A DNA stretch of 64,000 bases from Rhizorhabdus phycosphaerae (GTDB lineage: Bacteria; Pseudomonadota; Alphaproteobacteria; Sphingomonadales; Sphingomonadaceae): contig NZ_CP049107.1 of the NCBI RefSeq assembly GCF_011044255.1, positions 248,001-312,000 of the forward strand, written 5' to 3'. Positions within the stretch are counted from its first letter, which is position 1. Each line of letters begins with the position of its first letter. Below, in pieces: positions 44,101 through 52,559 of this stretch. A program made the translations under genes and the position numbers. The notes beneath the pieces were generated by a model, which saw nothing but the letters and a program-made list of their open reading frames with translations, had not been told where the DNA came from and searched no databases.

Positions 44101-44867
44101 GCGAACAGGTCCATGTGGCGCGGACGGATAAGCTCGGCGGCGCTGCCTTCGCGCCGGGCATAGCCGACGCCGCGCACCAGCACGACGGGACGGCCTTCGT
44201 CTGCCTGGCCCATGACGAGCGAAGCGGCGGCCGCCACCTCGTCCGCCAGTCCCAATTCGCTGGTCGCCAGGGGGCGGCCATGGAGATCGGTACGACCGCG
44301 CAGGTCGAGCAGAGCAGGCATCCCCGCCACGCCGATCGCTGTCCCCGTCGTTCCGTTGCGCCACGCGCGCCCGAGGCTGTCGATGATCAGCACGGCGACG
44401 TCGACGCCGGTGCGTTCCCGCAAGCCGGCCCGGATCCGCTCGGCGCTGGCGTCCGGGTCGATCGGCAACAGCAGTGCGACAGCATCCTGCGCCTGGTCGA
44501 CATTGGACTGGTCGATGCCTGCATTGGCCAACACGATCCCCAGCCGGTGGCGCACGATCAGTGCGCCCTTCCGGACCCGCATCACCTCTTGGGATTCGGA
44601 CAGCACGAGTTCGACAAGGCGTGGGTCCTTGTCGGATCGGAGAGCGAGGTCAGAGGCTTGAGGCGACGGCTCGACGGTGGAGAGCGACACCAGTCGTCCC
44701 TCCGCCTTGGAGACGATCTTCTGCGCAACGACGATGATATCGCCGTGACGGAGTGTCTCGGCCGAGCCGTTTAGTGCGTCGGCAATGACGGCAACAAGGT
44801 CGCAGCCGGGGACGATAATCTCGACGCCCTCGATCGCGCGGAGGGTGACTGTGGTCGATGCTGTCAT
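44097..44867 (-). CDS. cofE: Coenzyme F420-0:L-glutamate ligase (CofE)
   Basis: Adds L-glutamate residues to F420-0 using GTP. 256 residues, the archaeal-type single-domain form without the nitroreductase-like domain seen in actinobacterial FbiB. Motifs are LRHGDIIVVAQKIVSKAEGR, RLVELVLSESQEVMRVRKG, VLANAGIDQSNVD, DSLGRAWRNGTTGTAIGVAG and DLHGRPLATSELGLADEVAAAA. ATG 44867 follows CTAAGGCTG; an upstream in-frame start at 44903 is less likely. First gene of the cofEDC operon, 66 bp beyond the LOV-HTH gene on the same strand but after that gene's end. Confidence 0.95.
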   Translation of the reverse strand: MTASTTVTLRAIEGVEIIVPGCDLVAVIADALNGSAETLRHGDIIVVAQKIVSKAEGRLVSLSTVEPSPQASDLALRSDKDPRLVELVLSESQEVMRVRKGALIVRHRLGIVLANAGIDQSNVDQAQDAVALLLPIDPDASAERIRAGLRERTGVDVAVLIIDSLGRAWRNGTTGTAIGVAGMPALLDLRGRTDLHGRPLATSELGLADEVAAAASLVMGQADEGRPVVLVRGVGYARREGSAAELIRPRHMDLFA

Positions 44868-44930
44868 CGTTTCAGCCTTAGGGAGCCATCCGGCGCGTGC
44901 CAATGCGGATGGAAAAGGCCCGTCCGAACG

Positions 44931-45518
44931 TCAGTAGCCGGCCTCGATCGCGATGCGGATCGCCTCCGCGCCCGTCCTGACGCCCAGTGCGCGTAGCATG
45001 GCGGCGCGGTGCATCTTGATGGTGCGCTCGGTCAGCCCGAGATCATAGGCAATCTGCTTGTTGAGCTTGCCTGCCGCCATGGCGATCAACACTTCGCGCT
45101 GCCGGTCGGAAAGCCCGGCGATCTTGTCATGGGCATTCTCCCGCCGGGGCGAACTGCCCAGCGCCGGATCCTCGATCTCCACCTGCGAGCCTAGGAAATA
45201 TTCGATCTCCCCATCCGCTCCGAAGATCGGCGCGACGAGGACGGCGTTGCGGAACGGCGTGCCGTCCTTTTTGTAATTCAGGATCTCGACCATGACCGGG
45301 CGCTGATTGTGCACGCCGCTGCGCAGCGCCTGCGTCAGCCACGGCTCCGTATCGGCGCCGCGCAGGAAGCGGCAGTTGCGACCGATGATCTCCTCACGCG
45401 AATAGCCAGTGAGAGCCACGAAGGCCTCGTTGCATTCGACAATCGGATTGTCGGGCAGGCGGGGGTTGCTAATGACCGCGGCGACCGCGCTCCCAGCTAT
45501 CATATCAGAAACAGACAT
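44931..45518 (-). CDS. EL222-like LOV-HTH blue-light transcription factor
   Basis: 195 residues. The LOV domain has IGRNCRFLRGADTEPWLTQA, with photo-reactive Cys49, then VEILNYKKDGTPFRNAVLVA and YFLGSQVEIED, including the signalling Gln. These blocks are nearly the same as in EL222 of Erythrobacter. The C-terminal LuxR-type HTH is LSDRQREVLIAMAAGKLNKQ, then ERTIKMHRAAMLRALG. In EL222 blue light makes a flavin-Cys adduct, frees the HTH and allows DNA binding. ATG 45518 has GGAAGG five bases upstream; the open frame to 45644 is rejected. It diverges from folE. Confidence 0.93.
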   Translation of the reverse strand: MSVSDMIAGSAVAAVISNPRLPDNPIVECNEAFVALTGYSREEIIGRNCRFLRGADTEPWLTQALRSGVHNQRPVMVEILNYKKDGTPFRNAVLVAPIFGADGEIEYFLGSQVEIEDPALGSSPRRENAHDKIAGLSDRQREVLIAMAAGKLNKQIAYDLGLTERTIKMHRAAMLRALGVRTGAEAIRIAIEAGY

Positions 45519-45658
45519 CGCGCCTTCCGTAGCAGTGATTTCGCCGCCGGATAATCCCCATGGCCCTTTGGACATGTTGCTGCATCGGCCCCCCAGTCGG
45601 CAAGACAAAGCTACAGCGACATCGCCATTTTTCCCGATGCTCACGAAAGGGCAAGCCT

Positions 45659-46270
45659 ATGAACTATTTTTCGCCCGGGCTTGGGGAGCGTGGCGAGGAC
45701 GGCAAGCTGCTCGTTCCCTTGCAAGTTCAGGATGCGATCCGGACACTGATCCAGTGGGCGGGCGACGATCCCGAGCGCGAAGGTCTGCGCGATACGCCGG
45801 CGCGGGTCGGGCGGGCGTGGCGCGAATATTGCGAGGGTTATCGCGAGGACCCGGCGCTCCACCTCAGCCGGACGTTCGAGGAAGTGGCCGGCTATGACGA
45901 GATCGTCCTGCTGAAGGACATACCGTTTCAGTCGCATTGCGAACATCATATGGCGCCGATCATCGGCAAGGCCTCGATCGCCTATCTCCCGCGCAACCGG
46001 GTGGTCGGGATTTCCAAACTGGCGCGCGTGCTGCACGGTTTTGCGCGGCGACTGCAGATCCAGGAGAGGCTGACCGCCGAGGTCGCCCAGTGTATCTGGG
46101 ACCATCTGCAGCCCCACGGCGTCGCGGTGGTGATCGAGGCGCAGCATGGTTGCATGACCGGGCGCGGTGTCAGAACGCCCGGCGTGGGCATGGTCACGAG
46201 CCGCCTTCTCGGCTGCTTTCTGGAGGACAAGAGCAGCCGCAAGGAACTGCGGTCTCTCATGGGATATTGA
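45659..46270 (+). CDS. folE: GTP cyclohydrolase I
   Basis: Converts GTP to dihydroneopterin triphosphate, the first step of tetrahydrofolate and other pterins. 203 residues. IPFQSHCEHHMAPIIGKA and EAQHGCMTGRGVRTPG carry the zinc-binding Cys/His residues, and YLPRNRVVGISKLARVLHGF is the family signature. ATG 45659 is preceded by GAAAGGG at good spacing; the longer frame from 45560 is less likely. It diverges from the LOV-HTH gene over 140 bp, and its stop overlaps the next ATG by one base, so the two downstream genes form an operon that may be light-controlled. Confidence 0.96.
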   Translation: MNYFSPGLGERGEDGKLLVPLQVQDAIRTLIQWAGDDPEREGLRDTPARVGRAWREYCEGYREDPALHLSRTFEEVAGYDEIVLLKDIPFQSHCEHHMAPIIGKASIAYLPRNRVVGISKLARVLHGFARRLQIQERLTAEVAQCIWDHLQPHGVAVVIEAQHGCMTGRGVRTPGVGMVTSRLLGCFLEDKSSRKELRSLMGY

Positions 46271-47247
46271 TGAAACGGGTTGCTATCGTCGGCGCGGGTA
46301 TCGCCGGACTCGCCTGTGCCGCGCGGTTGCAGGAAGGCGGCAGCGAGGTCGTCTTGTTCGACAAGGGCCGGGGGACCGGGGGACGGATGTCGAGCCGGAG
46401 GGTCGACACGTCGCAGGGCGCCGCTACCTTCGACCATGGCGCGCAATATTTTACCGTTCGTGAGGCGCTTTTCCTCGACCAGGTGCGCATTTGGCAAGAT
46501 GCCGGTCTGGCCGAACCCTGGACTGAGGCGGGCAGCGATGCCTGGGTCGGGGTTCCCACGATGAACGCTCCGCTCAAGCACATGGCGCGCGACCTGGATG
46601 TTCGGCACACCCATCATGTCGACGGGCTCATGCACAGCCGCGACGGATGGTGGGTCAAGGTCGGCCCGGAAAAGCACGGCCCCTTCGATGCAGCGATCAT
46701 CGCCGTTCCAGCCGAACAGGCGGCGGCGTTGCTGGGGCTTCACGACCTCGCCATGGCGACCCATGCGATGATGTCGCGCTCACAGCCCTGTTGGACCGCG
46801 ATGATCGCCTTCGCCGACCGGCTGTCGATCGAGGAAGACCATATCCGCAACAGGGGCCTTATCTCCTGGGCGGCCCGCAACAGCGCCAAGCCCGGGCGCG
46901 AAGGGCCGGAGAGTTGGGTCGTTCAGGCGGGAGGCAACTGGTCTGCGCGCAACGTCGAACTCGAGGCGCCGGTTGTAGCCGGCGTCCTGCTCGATGCTCT
47001 GTTGGCCGAGGCGCGGTCGGCCGGGCCCGAAATATTGAGTATCGCCGCACATCGCTGGCGCTTTGCCATGACCCGGGGGGCCGACCAAGGCTCGCTCTGG
47101 AATGCCGGGCTGAAGCTCGGCGCCTGCGGGGACTGGTTGCTGGGCCCACGCGTCGAATTTGCCTGGCTGTCGGGCCGCTCATTGGCCGATATGATGACGC
47201 AAGGGGCCGTTTCCGGACCAGTTTTCGCGGCCCGTCCCCACGCTTGA
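46270..47247 (+). CDS. Renalase-like FAD/NAD(P)-dependent oxidoreductase
   Basis: 325 residues. MKRVAIVGAGIAGLACAARL is a dinucleotide-binding GxGxxG fold, followed by DKGRGTGGRMSSRR and FDHGAQYFTVR, typical of renalase-like flavoproteins. The C-terminal block GLKLGACGDWLLGPRVEFAWLSGRSLAD closes the FAD domain. The substrate is unknown; bacterial renalases oxidise aberrant dihydronicotinamide isomers, so a repair role is possible. It is translationally coupled to folE (TGATG). Similar flavoprotein genes accompany light-induced photolyase/folE loci, but no photolyase gene lies in the window. Confidence 0.88.
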   Translation: MKRVAIVGAGIAGLACAARLQEGGSEVVLFDKGRGTGGRMSSRRVDTSQGAATFDHGAQYFTVREALFLDQVRIWQDAGLAEPWTEAGSDAWVGVPTMNAPLKHMARDLDVRHTHHVDGLMHSRDGWWVKVGPEKHGPFDAAIIAVPAEQAAALLGLHDLAMATHAMMSRSQPCWTAMIAFADRLSIEEDHIRNRGLISWAARNSAKPGREGPESWVVQAGGNWSARNVELEAPVVAGVLLDALLAEARSAGPEILSIAAHRWRFAMTRGADQGSLWNAGLKLGACGDWLLGPRVEFAWLSGRSLADMMTQGAVSGPVFAARPHA

Positions 47248-47623
47248 AGACAGCCCCGGCACAGCGCGCCGGCTGAGCCGGTTTCTTGCTATCGTCGTCT
47301 CAAGCGCCCTGGTTTTCCGCGCGGACGAGGCTGAGAGATTCGACGCTTGTTGGCCCGCCGGCAGGCGGGCGCCCGATAGCCCGATAGGATGGCCGTTGCC
47401 GGCACTATGCGACGGGCAGGCTACCATAATGACCGCTTGTGATCCGGAATGCCCGATCAGACCAGGCCAGGGTATGACGGAAGCCTGACCTTCTGACGGG
47501 GACACCGGGCTGACAGATTTTGCAGCACGAGAGAAAAATCCACGTCTTTTCCTGTTAGTTTTGTATCTCGAGGTTCACCATGGTCTTCGGGCGACCTTTT
47601 TGAGATCGAGCAAATCGTTTTTC
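47248..47623. other. 376-bp region without a recognised gene
   Basis: It contains the short CCGGC/GCCGG hairpin at 47269-47287 and a perfect GCCCGCC/GGCGGGC stem with GGCA loop at 47353-47370, followed by the direct repeat CCCGATAGCCCGATA. I see no riboswitch, tRNA or convincing reading frame. The EAL gene may begin at TTG 47561, which would shorten the gap. Confidence 0.6.
47269..47287 (+). terminator. Weak hairpin-T terminator after the flavoprotein gene
   Basis: CCGGC, loop TGA, GCCGG, then TTTCTT, about 20 bp after the stop at 47247. The stem is only five base pairs. Confidence 0.4.
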
Positions 47624-48985
47624 ATGCAGGATAACGGTCACAGGCGTCGGGTGAGGGCCAGTTTATTGGGCTCTGGCATAATCGCCATCCTGGTCGGCGC
47701 CGGCTGGGGCATGGCTTTCACGCAGTTCGACAGACCGATCCTGGCGACCATGCATGGCGCTCTGATCGCCTTCGGCATGATGATGGTCTGGCTGGCCTAT
47801 CGGGGGCGGTTGACGGTGGCGGCCGTGCTCGCCGCGCATATCCTGCCCTTGTTCGTCGCCTTTGCCTGCCTCTTCGACAACGTGCCCGATGGCATGCACC
47901 GGGCGACTCATCTCCATTTCCTTGCGGTGGCGCTCGGCAGCTATTTCATTTTTCGCCGAGACGGCATCTACCTGAAATATGGCGTCTCGTCCCTGTGCCT
48001 GGTCGCCTTCGTCGTCTTCTCCAATGTATCGGTCGCTTTTCACGACCCGGCGCTGGTCATTCCTGCCTGGGCCGCAGAGGTCGGAATCTGGACCAATACG
48101 CTGACTGCGTTGGCCGGATTGGTCTTCATCGCGCTCATCATGAACGCGGACCTGTCTGCGCGGCGCATGATGGATATCGAGATGCGCAAAGCGATCGCCA
48201 AGGCCGATTTCCAGCTTCATTACCAGCCACAGATCAACGAAGCCGGAGAGGTGGTCGGCGCCGAGGCTCTGATCCGCTGGCAGCATGCCAGAATGGGCAT
48301 CATTCCACCCGATAAATTCATACCCTTTGCAGAGGAAACCGGCCTTATCGTCCCGATCGGCAACTGGGTGCTCCGCGCCGCCTGCGCCCAGCTTGCACAA
48401 TGGGAAGCCCGGCCGGAAACGCGCCATCTCACCATGGCGGTCAATGTCAGCGCCTCGCAATTCCGCCAGCCCGATTTCGTCCAGACGGTCTCGGAGATCG
48501 TTCGAATCAGCGGTGTCACGCCGTCGAAGCTGAAGATGGAACTGACCGAGAGCATGTTCGTCGAGAATGTCGGCACGACAGTTGCTAAGATGGACGCGTT
48601 GAAGGAGATCGGCATCATCTGGTCTCTCGACGATTTCGGGACCGGCTATTCGTCGCTAAGCGTTCTGAACAGTTTTCCGCTCGGCCAGATCAAGATCGAC
48701 AAGTCTTTCGTCTGCGGCATGCTGAGCGACGCGTCGAACATGGTCGTTACCGAAGCTATCATCGACCTTGCGAGCAAGCTGAACCTGCAGGTGGTCGCCG
48801 AAGGCGTCGAAACGGACGAGCAGTTCCATCGCCTGCGCGAGACCGGCTGTCGAATCTATCAGGGCTATCTCTTCAGTCCGCCGCTCGATGTCGATGCATT
48901 CGGCGAGCTTCTGGCGCTGAAACGAACCGGCAGCGAGCCGCTGTCTCGCCACCTGTCGAAGCTGCCGACCCCCGACTTTGTTTGA
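47624..48985 (+). CDS. Membrane EAL-domain cyclic di-GMP phosphodiesterase
   Basis: About 453 residues. The N-terminal half has five or six membrane helices (SLLGSGIIAILVGAGWGMAF, ALIAFGMMMVWLAY and others) resembling MASE-type sensors. The EAL domain has EALIRW from about residue 214, NVSASQF, KMELTESMF, DDFGTGYSSL, KIDKSFV and EGVET, so all catalytic and metal residues appear present. It should hydrolyse cyclic di-GMP at the inner membrane, opposing the GGDEF enzyme at 31 kb. The start is uncertain: the open frame begins at TTG 47561, and the first in-frame ATG is 47624; neither has a strong ribosome site. Confidence 0.88.
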   Translation: MQDNGHRRRVRASLLGSGIIAILVGAGWGMAFTQFDRPILATMHGALIAFGMMMVWLAYRGRLTVAAVLAAHILPLFVAFACLFDNVPDGMHRATHLHFLAVALGSYFIFRRDGIYLKYGVSSLCLVAFVVFSNVSVAFHDPALVIPAWAAEVGIWTNTLTALAGLVFIALIMNADLSARRMMDIEMRKAIAKADFQLHYQPQINEAGEVVGAEALIRWQHARMGIIPPDKFIPFAEETGLIVPIGNWVLRAACAQLAQWEARPETRHLTMAVNVSASQFRQPDFVQTVSEIVRISGVTPSKLKMELTESMFVENVGTTVAKMDALKEIGIIWSLDDFGTGYSSLSVLNSFPLGQIKIDKSFVCGMLSDASNMVVTEAIIDLASKLNLQVVAEGVETDEQFHRLRETGCRIYQGYLFSPPLDVDAFGELLALKRTGSEPLSRHLSKLPTPDFV

Positions 48986-48992
48986 ACCGAAA

Positions 48993-49069
48993 TGGCGCGC
49001 CCGACAGGATTCGAACCTGTGACCCCAAGCTTAGAAGGCTCGTGCTCTATCCAACTGAGCTACGGGCGC
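48993..49069 (-). tRNA. tRNA-Arg (TCT)
   Basis: The reverse complement starts GCGCCCGTAGCTCAGTTGGA and ends with an encoded CCA. The acceptor stem is GCGCCCG/CGGGCGC, and the anticodon stem CGAGC/GCTTG encloses CTTCTAA, giving TCT. The T arm contains AGGTTCGAATCCT. Length is 77 with CCA. It lies eight bases after the convergent EAL gene. Confidence 0.96.
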
Positions 49070-49127
49070 GCGCAGCGATGCCGATAGCGTGGATTGCGCG
49101 CGGATGGAACGTGGTTAGTGTGGGCCC

Positions 49128-49877
49128 ATGAACGAAAGCCATGCTGCCGCGCCAGCCGTCCAGGATGCCGAAGCCTATAGGGGGCGGCATTTCCGCTATT
49201 TCGATTTCGTGATGGCGGCGTTCGTCACCATCCTGCTGCTGTCGAATGTGCTGGGCGCGGGTAAGGTGGCGACGGTCGATCTGCCCGGGATAGGCGACTG
49301 GCCGTTCGGTGCGGGCATTCTCTTCTTTCCGATCGGCTATGTCCTGGGGGACGTTCTGACCGAGGTCTATGGCTATGCCCGCGCACGGCGCTGCATCTGG
49401 GCGGGCACGGTGGCACTTCTGTTCATGGCGTTCATGAGCTGGGTCGTGGTCGCGCTTCCGCCGGCCGCCGACTGGACTGGCCAGGCAGCCTATGAACAGG
49501 TCTTCGGCCAGGTGCCCCGTATCGTCTTCGCGTCGATCACCGCCTTCTGGGCGGGGGAGTTCGTCAACAGCTATGTTCTTGCCAAGATGAAGCTGATGAC
49601 CGGCGGCAGGCATCTCTGGATGCGCACGATCGGCTCGACCATCGCGGGCCAGGGCGTCGACAGCCTGATCTTTTACCCACTCGCCTTTTGGGGGGCTGTG
49701 GGCTGGAGCCCGTCGCTGGTCATCAAGGTGCTGGCGACCCAGTTGGTTCTGAAGGTCAGCTGGGAGGTTCTTCTGACGCCGCTGACCTATGTCGTGGTCA
49801 ACTTCCTCAAGACCCGCGAGGGCGTCGATCTGTTCGACACCCATACCGATTTCACGCCGTTTCGTACGCGCGTGTGA
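49128..49877 (+). CDS. yhhQ: Queuosine precursor transporter, YhhQ/VUT family
   Basis: A 249-residue inner-membrane protein with about six helices that imports queuosine precursors (preQ0/preQ1) in characterised homologues. YFDFVMAAFVTILLLSNVLG, then FFPIGYVLGDVLTEVYGYARARRCIW, FWAGEFVNSYVLAKMKL and GSTIAGQGVDSLIFYPLAF are the family blocks. It starts at ATG 49128, divergent from tRNA-Arg. The two converge functionally on tRNA, although queuosine modifies GUN anticodons, not this tRNA-Arg. Confidence 0.93.
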   Translation: MNESHAAAPAVQDAEAYRGRHFRYFDFVMAAFVTILLLSNVLGAGKVATVDLPGIGDWPFGAGILFFPIGYVLGDVLTEVYGYARARRCIWAGTVALLFMAFMSWVVVALPPAADWTGQAAYEQVFGQVPRIVFASITAFWAGEFVNSYVLAKMKLMTGGRHLWMRTIGSTIAGQGVDSLIFYPLAFWGAVGWSPSLVIKVLATQLVLKVSWEVLLTPLTYVVVNFLKTREGVDLFDTHTDFTPFRTRV

Positions 49878-49885
49878 TCAGGTGA

Positions 49886-50218
49886 TTAGGCGCTTCTTGG
49901 GCTCAGCAGGATGATGGCGGCGCCCGCGATGCAGAGGAGTGCCCCGAGCAGATCCCAGCGATCCGGCCGGGCGCGCTCGATCGCCCACATCCAGCCGAGC
50001 GAGGCGCAGATATAGATTCCGCCATAGGCGGCGAAGGCGCGCCCTGCGGTTTCGCTCTCGATACGCGTCAGGAACAGCGCGAAGCACAAGAGCAGGGCGG
50101 TGCCGCCGATGGCCCAGATGACAGGCTTGCCCATCCGCAGCCAGGCCCAGAAGCCGAAGCAGCCCGCAATCTCGCACAGCGCAGCCGCCAGATAGGCCGG
50201 CAGCGTCATGGCGGTCAT
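49886..50218 (-). CDS. YnfA family small membrane protein (UPF0060)
   Basis: 110 residues with four membrane helices. Blocks are [37 protein letters not shown] and [20 protein letters not shown], typical of YnfA. The family is distantly related to small multidrug resistance transporters, and some members have been implicated in drug efflux. ATG 50218 overlaps the stop of the GFA gene by four bases; ATG 50209 is an alternative. Last gene of purS-purQ-GFA-ynfA. Confidence 0.92.
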   Translation of the reverse strand: MTAMTLPAYLAAALCEIAGCFGFWAWLRMGKPVIWAIGGTALLLCFALFLTRIESETAGRAFAAYGGIYICASLGWMWAIERARPDRWDLLGALLCIAGAAIILLSPRSA

Positions 50219-50628
50219 GCGACGGGTGGCGCCTGTTCTTCGAAGCGGGGCAGGCTGTCCGAGATGCAGGCCCAGTCGGGCGCCTGCGATGTCCACAGGG
50301 TCATCTCGGGGCCGAGCAGATCGGGATCGTCGAGCGTGCCGATTCGCAGGAAGATCAGATGCGGGCGTTCCAGCGCCTCGCTGGTCAGCGGCGTGCCGCA
50401 TTGCGGGCAGAAGCCGCGGCGCATGTGATTGCCGCTGTCGGCGACATTCTCAAAATAGCGGATTTCGCCGGTCCAGCTGACCTTGTCCTTGGGAAAGACG
50501 ATATTGGCTGTTGCGGTGCCGGCGCCGATATACTGACACAGGCGACACCAGCAGGTGCGCGCGCCGAGCGGGTCGGCGTCGATGGTGAAACGGACCGCTC
50601 CACAGAGGCAGCCCGCTCCCGATGTCAC
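50215..50628 (-). CDS. GFA/CENP-V family zinc protein
   Basis: 137 residues. [12 protein letters not shown] at the start, [20 protein letters not shown], and [16 protein letters not shown] give the cysteine pairs that bind zinc in glutathione-dependent formaldehyde-activating (GFA) and related proteins. The actual activity is unknown; most GFA-like proteins have no proven formaldehyde reaction. It starts at GTG 50628, overlapping the purQ stop by four bases, so it is translated from the purine operon message. Confidence 0.9.
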   Translation of the reverse strand: MTSGAGCLCGAVRFTIDADPLGARTCWCRLCQYIGAGTATANIVFPKDKVSWTGEIRYFENVADSGNHMRRGFCPQCGTPLTSEALERPHLIFLRIGTLDDPDLLGPEMTLWTSQAPDWACISDSLPRFEEQAPPVA

Positions 50629-51290
50629 GCAACCGTCTCCAGCAGCCCCTCGAACAGGCGCCTGCCATCGGCATTGCCGTGGGCGGCTTCGATCACGCGT
50701 TCGGGGTGCGGCATCATGCCCAGAACATTGCCGCCATCGTTGAGGATGCCAGCGATGTTACGCGCCGAGCCGTTGACCGGTTCGGCGTAGCGGAAGGCAA
50801 CACGGCCTTCGCCCTCGAGACGGTCGAGCGTCTCGGCGTCGGCGTTGAAATTGCCATCGTGATGCGCCACCGGGAAGCGTACCGTCTCGCCCTGCGCATA
50901 GCGCGCGGTGAAAGCCGACTGGCTGTTCTCGACGGTTAGGGCAACGTCGCGGCAAACGAAGTTCAGTCCCTGGTTGCGCATCAGCGCGCCGGGAAGCAGC
51001 CCTGCCTCGGTCAGGATCTGGAACCCGTTGCAGATACCGAGCACCGGGACACCACGGCCCGCGGCCTCGACGATCGCGCGCATGATCGGCGATCGGGCTG
51101 CCATCGCGCCCGAGCGCAGATAATCGCCATAGGAGAAGCCGCCCGGTACCGCGATCAGACCGATGCCGTCGGGCAGTTCGGTTTCGCGGTGCCAGAGCAT
51201 ATCCGGCGCGCGGCCGGTCACGTCGCGAATGGCAACGGCCAGATCACGATCGCAATTCGAACCGGGAAAGACGATGACCGCGCTCTTCAT
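50625..51290 (-). CDS. purQ: Phosphoribosylformylglycinamidine synthase, glutaminase subunit
   Basis: Supplies ammonia from glutamine to PurL in the fourth step of purine synthesis. 221 residues. [10 protein letters not shown] at the start, [10 protein letters not shown] with nucleophile Cys87, and [11 protein letters not shown] with the catalytic His near residue 200. ATG 51290 is 17 bases beyond the purS stop; the longer frame to 51365 would overlap purS and is rejected. purL is not in the window. Confidence 0.97.
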   Translation of the reverse strand: MKSAVIVFPGSNCDRDLAVAIRDVTGRAPDMLWHRETELPDGIGLIAVPGGFSYGDYLRSGAMAARSPIMRAIVEAAGRGVPVLGICNGFQILTEAGLLPGALMRNQGLNFVCRDVALTVENSQSAFTARYAQGETVRFPVAHHDGNFNADAETLDRLEGEGRVAFRYAEPVNGSARNIAGILNDGGNVLGMMPHPERVIEAAHGNADGRRLFEGLLETVA

Positions 51291-51307
51291 GGTGTCGGCT
51301 CCCGCGC

Positions 51308-51538
51308 TCAGGCCCGCTCGATGCGGAAATTCTCGATCACCGTATTGGCGAGCAGCTTGCGGCACATCGCCTCGAGATCGGCGTCGCTGACATTCTCGTC
51401 ATGGTCGAGTTCGATCAGCTTGCCGGCGCGCACGTCGTTGACGCCGGAAAAGCCGAGCGAGCCGAGGGCGTTGTGGATCGCCTTGCCCTGGGGATCGAGA
51501 ACGCCGCCCTTAAGGGTGACATAGACGCGGGTCTTCAT
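51308..51538 (-). CDS. purS: Phosphoribosylformylglycinamidine synthase subunit PurS
   Basis: 76 residues. [20 protein letters not shown] and [20 protein letters not shown] are diagnostic, ending [16 protein letters not shown]. PurS bridges PurQ and PurL in the multi-subunit enzyme. First gene of the purS-purQ-GFA-ynfA run within the window. Confidence 0.97.
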   Translation of the reverse strand: MKTRVYVTLKGGVLDPQGKAIHNALGSLGFSGVNDVRAGKLIELDHDENVSDADLEAMCRKLLANTVIENFRIERA

Positions 51539-51609
51539 CGCGGCCTCTTGGTTGTAGATTTTCCGGCCCTATGGCCCCGATGGCGGCGGGGGGCAAGGGG
51601 GGCCGGACG

Positions 51610-52518
51610 TTATTCGAGCATTTCGCAAAGAGCGGGGCTCAGCGCTTCGTCATCGGCGACGATTCGTACCGCCAGGCCTTCGCGCTCGGCGAGCCGCATT
51701 CCGGCATCGGCGCCGAGCACCATCAGCGCGGTGGCCCAGGCGTCGGCATAGGCAGCCTTGTCGTGAATGACCGATACCGAGCGCAGGCCGTTGGCAACCG
51801 ACGCGCCGGTGCGGGGATCGAGCGTGTGCAAACCCCGGCGATAATGTCCGGAGGTCGCGACGGCGATCCCGTGAAGAGCGATGCGGACCGGCGCAATGGG
51901 CTTTCCGGGGGGCGCTTCAAGATCGACCCACCAGGGCTGGCCATCGGGGCGGACGCCGCGTCCGACAAGTTCGCCGCCGATTTCGACAAGCATGTGGCCT
52001 ACGCCTGCCGCTGCCAGATCATCCGCTACGGCGTCGACCGCATGGCCTTTGGCAACGCCCGAAAAGTCCAGTGCAAGACCGCCGGGCTGAACGATTCGCC
52101 CGCCCGCATAGGGGAGGCGCCGCCAGCCCGCCGTGCGAAGGGCATCACTTGGATCGGTCGTGGCGTTCGTTGCGGCAGAGGCGGGGCCGAATCCGGCCAG
52201 GTCGACGAGCCGGCCCAGCGTCGGATCGAAGGCACCGTCGCTTCGCTGCGCGACGTCCAATGCGGTTTCGAGGACCGTGCGAAAATCGCTGGGCAGCCGG
52301 ACCTCGCTGCCCTGCGCTGCGCGATTGAAGCCGCTGATGACCGAGTCGGCGTGCCACTGGCTCATCTCGATGATGATCCGGTCGAGCGTCGCGTCGATGA
52401 TCGCACCGACGTCTGCTTTACTGAGCGAGGCAGGCGCGAAGTAGCGAACCGACCAGAGCGTGCCCATGGTTTCGCCGGACAGGGTTGTGACCGGACGGGT
52501 CGGGTCGACGCTTCGCAA
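51610..52518 (-). CDS. apbE: FAD:protein FMN transferase (ApbE)
   Basis: Attaches FMN covalently to a threonine or serine of target proteins. 302 residues. GETMGTLWSVRYF, ISGFNRAAQG, FDPTLGRLVDL, LDFSGVAKGHAVDAVAD, MLVEIGGELVGRG and a C-terminal AYADAWATALMVLGAD with the metal-binding Asp are family blocks. There is no signal peptide or lipobox, unlike many ApbE proteins, so the location is uncertain. The start is uncertain: TTG 52518 lies 41 bases after the preceding stop, and no ATG precedes the domain. The DUF2271 protein two genes upstream carries the matching acceptor motif. Confidence 0.92.
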   Translation of the reverse strand: MRSVDPTRPVTTLSGETMGTLWSVRYFAPASLSKADVGAIIDATLDRIIIEMSQWHADSVISGFNRAAQGSEVRLPSDFRTVLETALDVAQRSDGAFDPTLGRLVDLAGFGPASAATNATTDPSDALRTAGWRRLPYAGGRIVQPGGLALDFSGVAKGHAVDAVADDLAAAGVGHMLVEIGGELVGRGVRPDGQPWWVDLEAPPGKPIAPVRIALHGIAVATSGHYRRGLHTLDPRTGASVANGLRSVSVIHDKAAYADAWATALMVLGADAGMRLAEREGLAVRIVADDEALSPALCEMLE

Positions 52519-52559
52519 GGCCTCTGCGTCGACCCTTGGGGGCAGGGCGATCCGCAGGC

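Noticed and set aside
47353-47370. GCCCGCC/GGCGGGC hairpin as a riboswitch or small RNA before the EAL gene
   Set aside because: It is a simple stem with no conserved aptamer sequence. A cyclic di-GMP riboswitch core was looked for and not seen.
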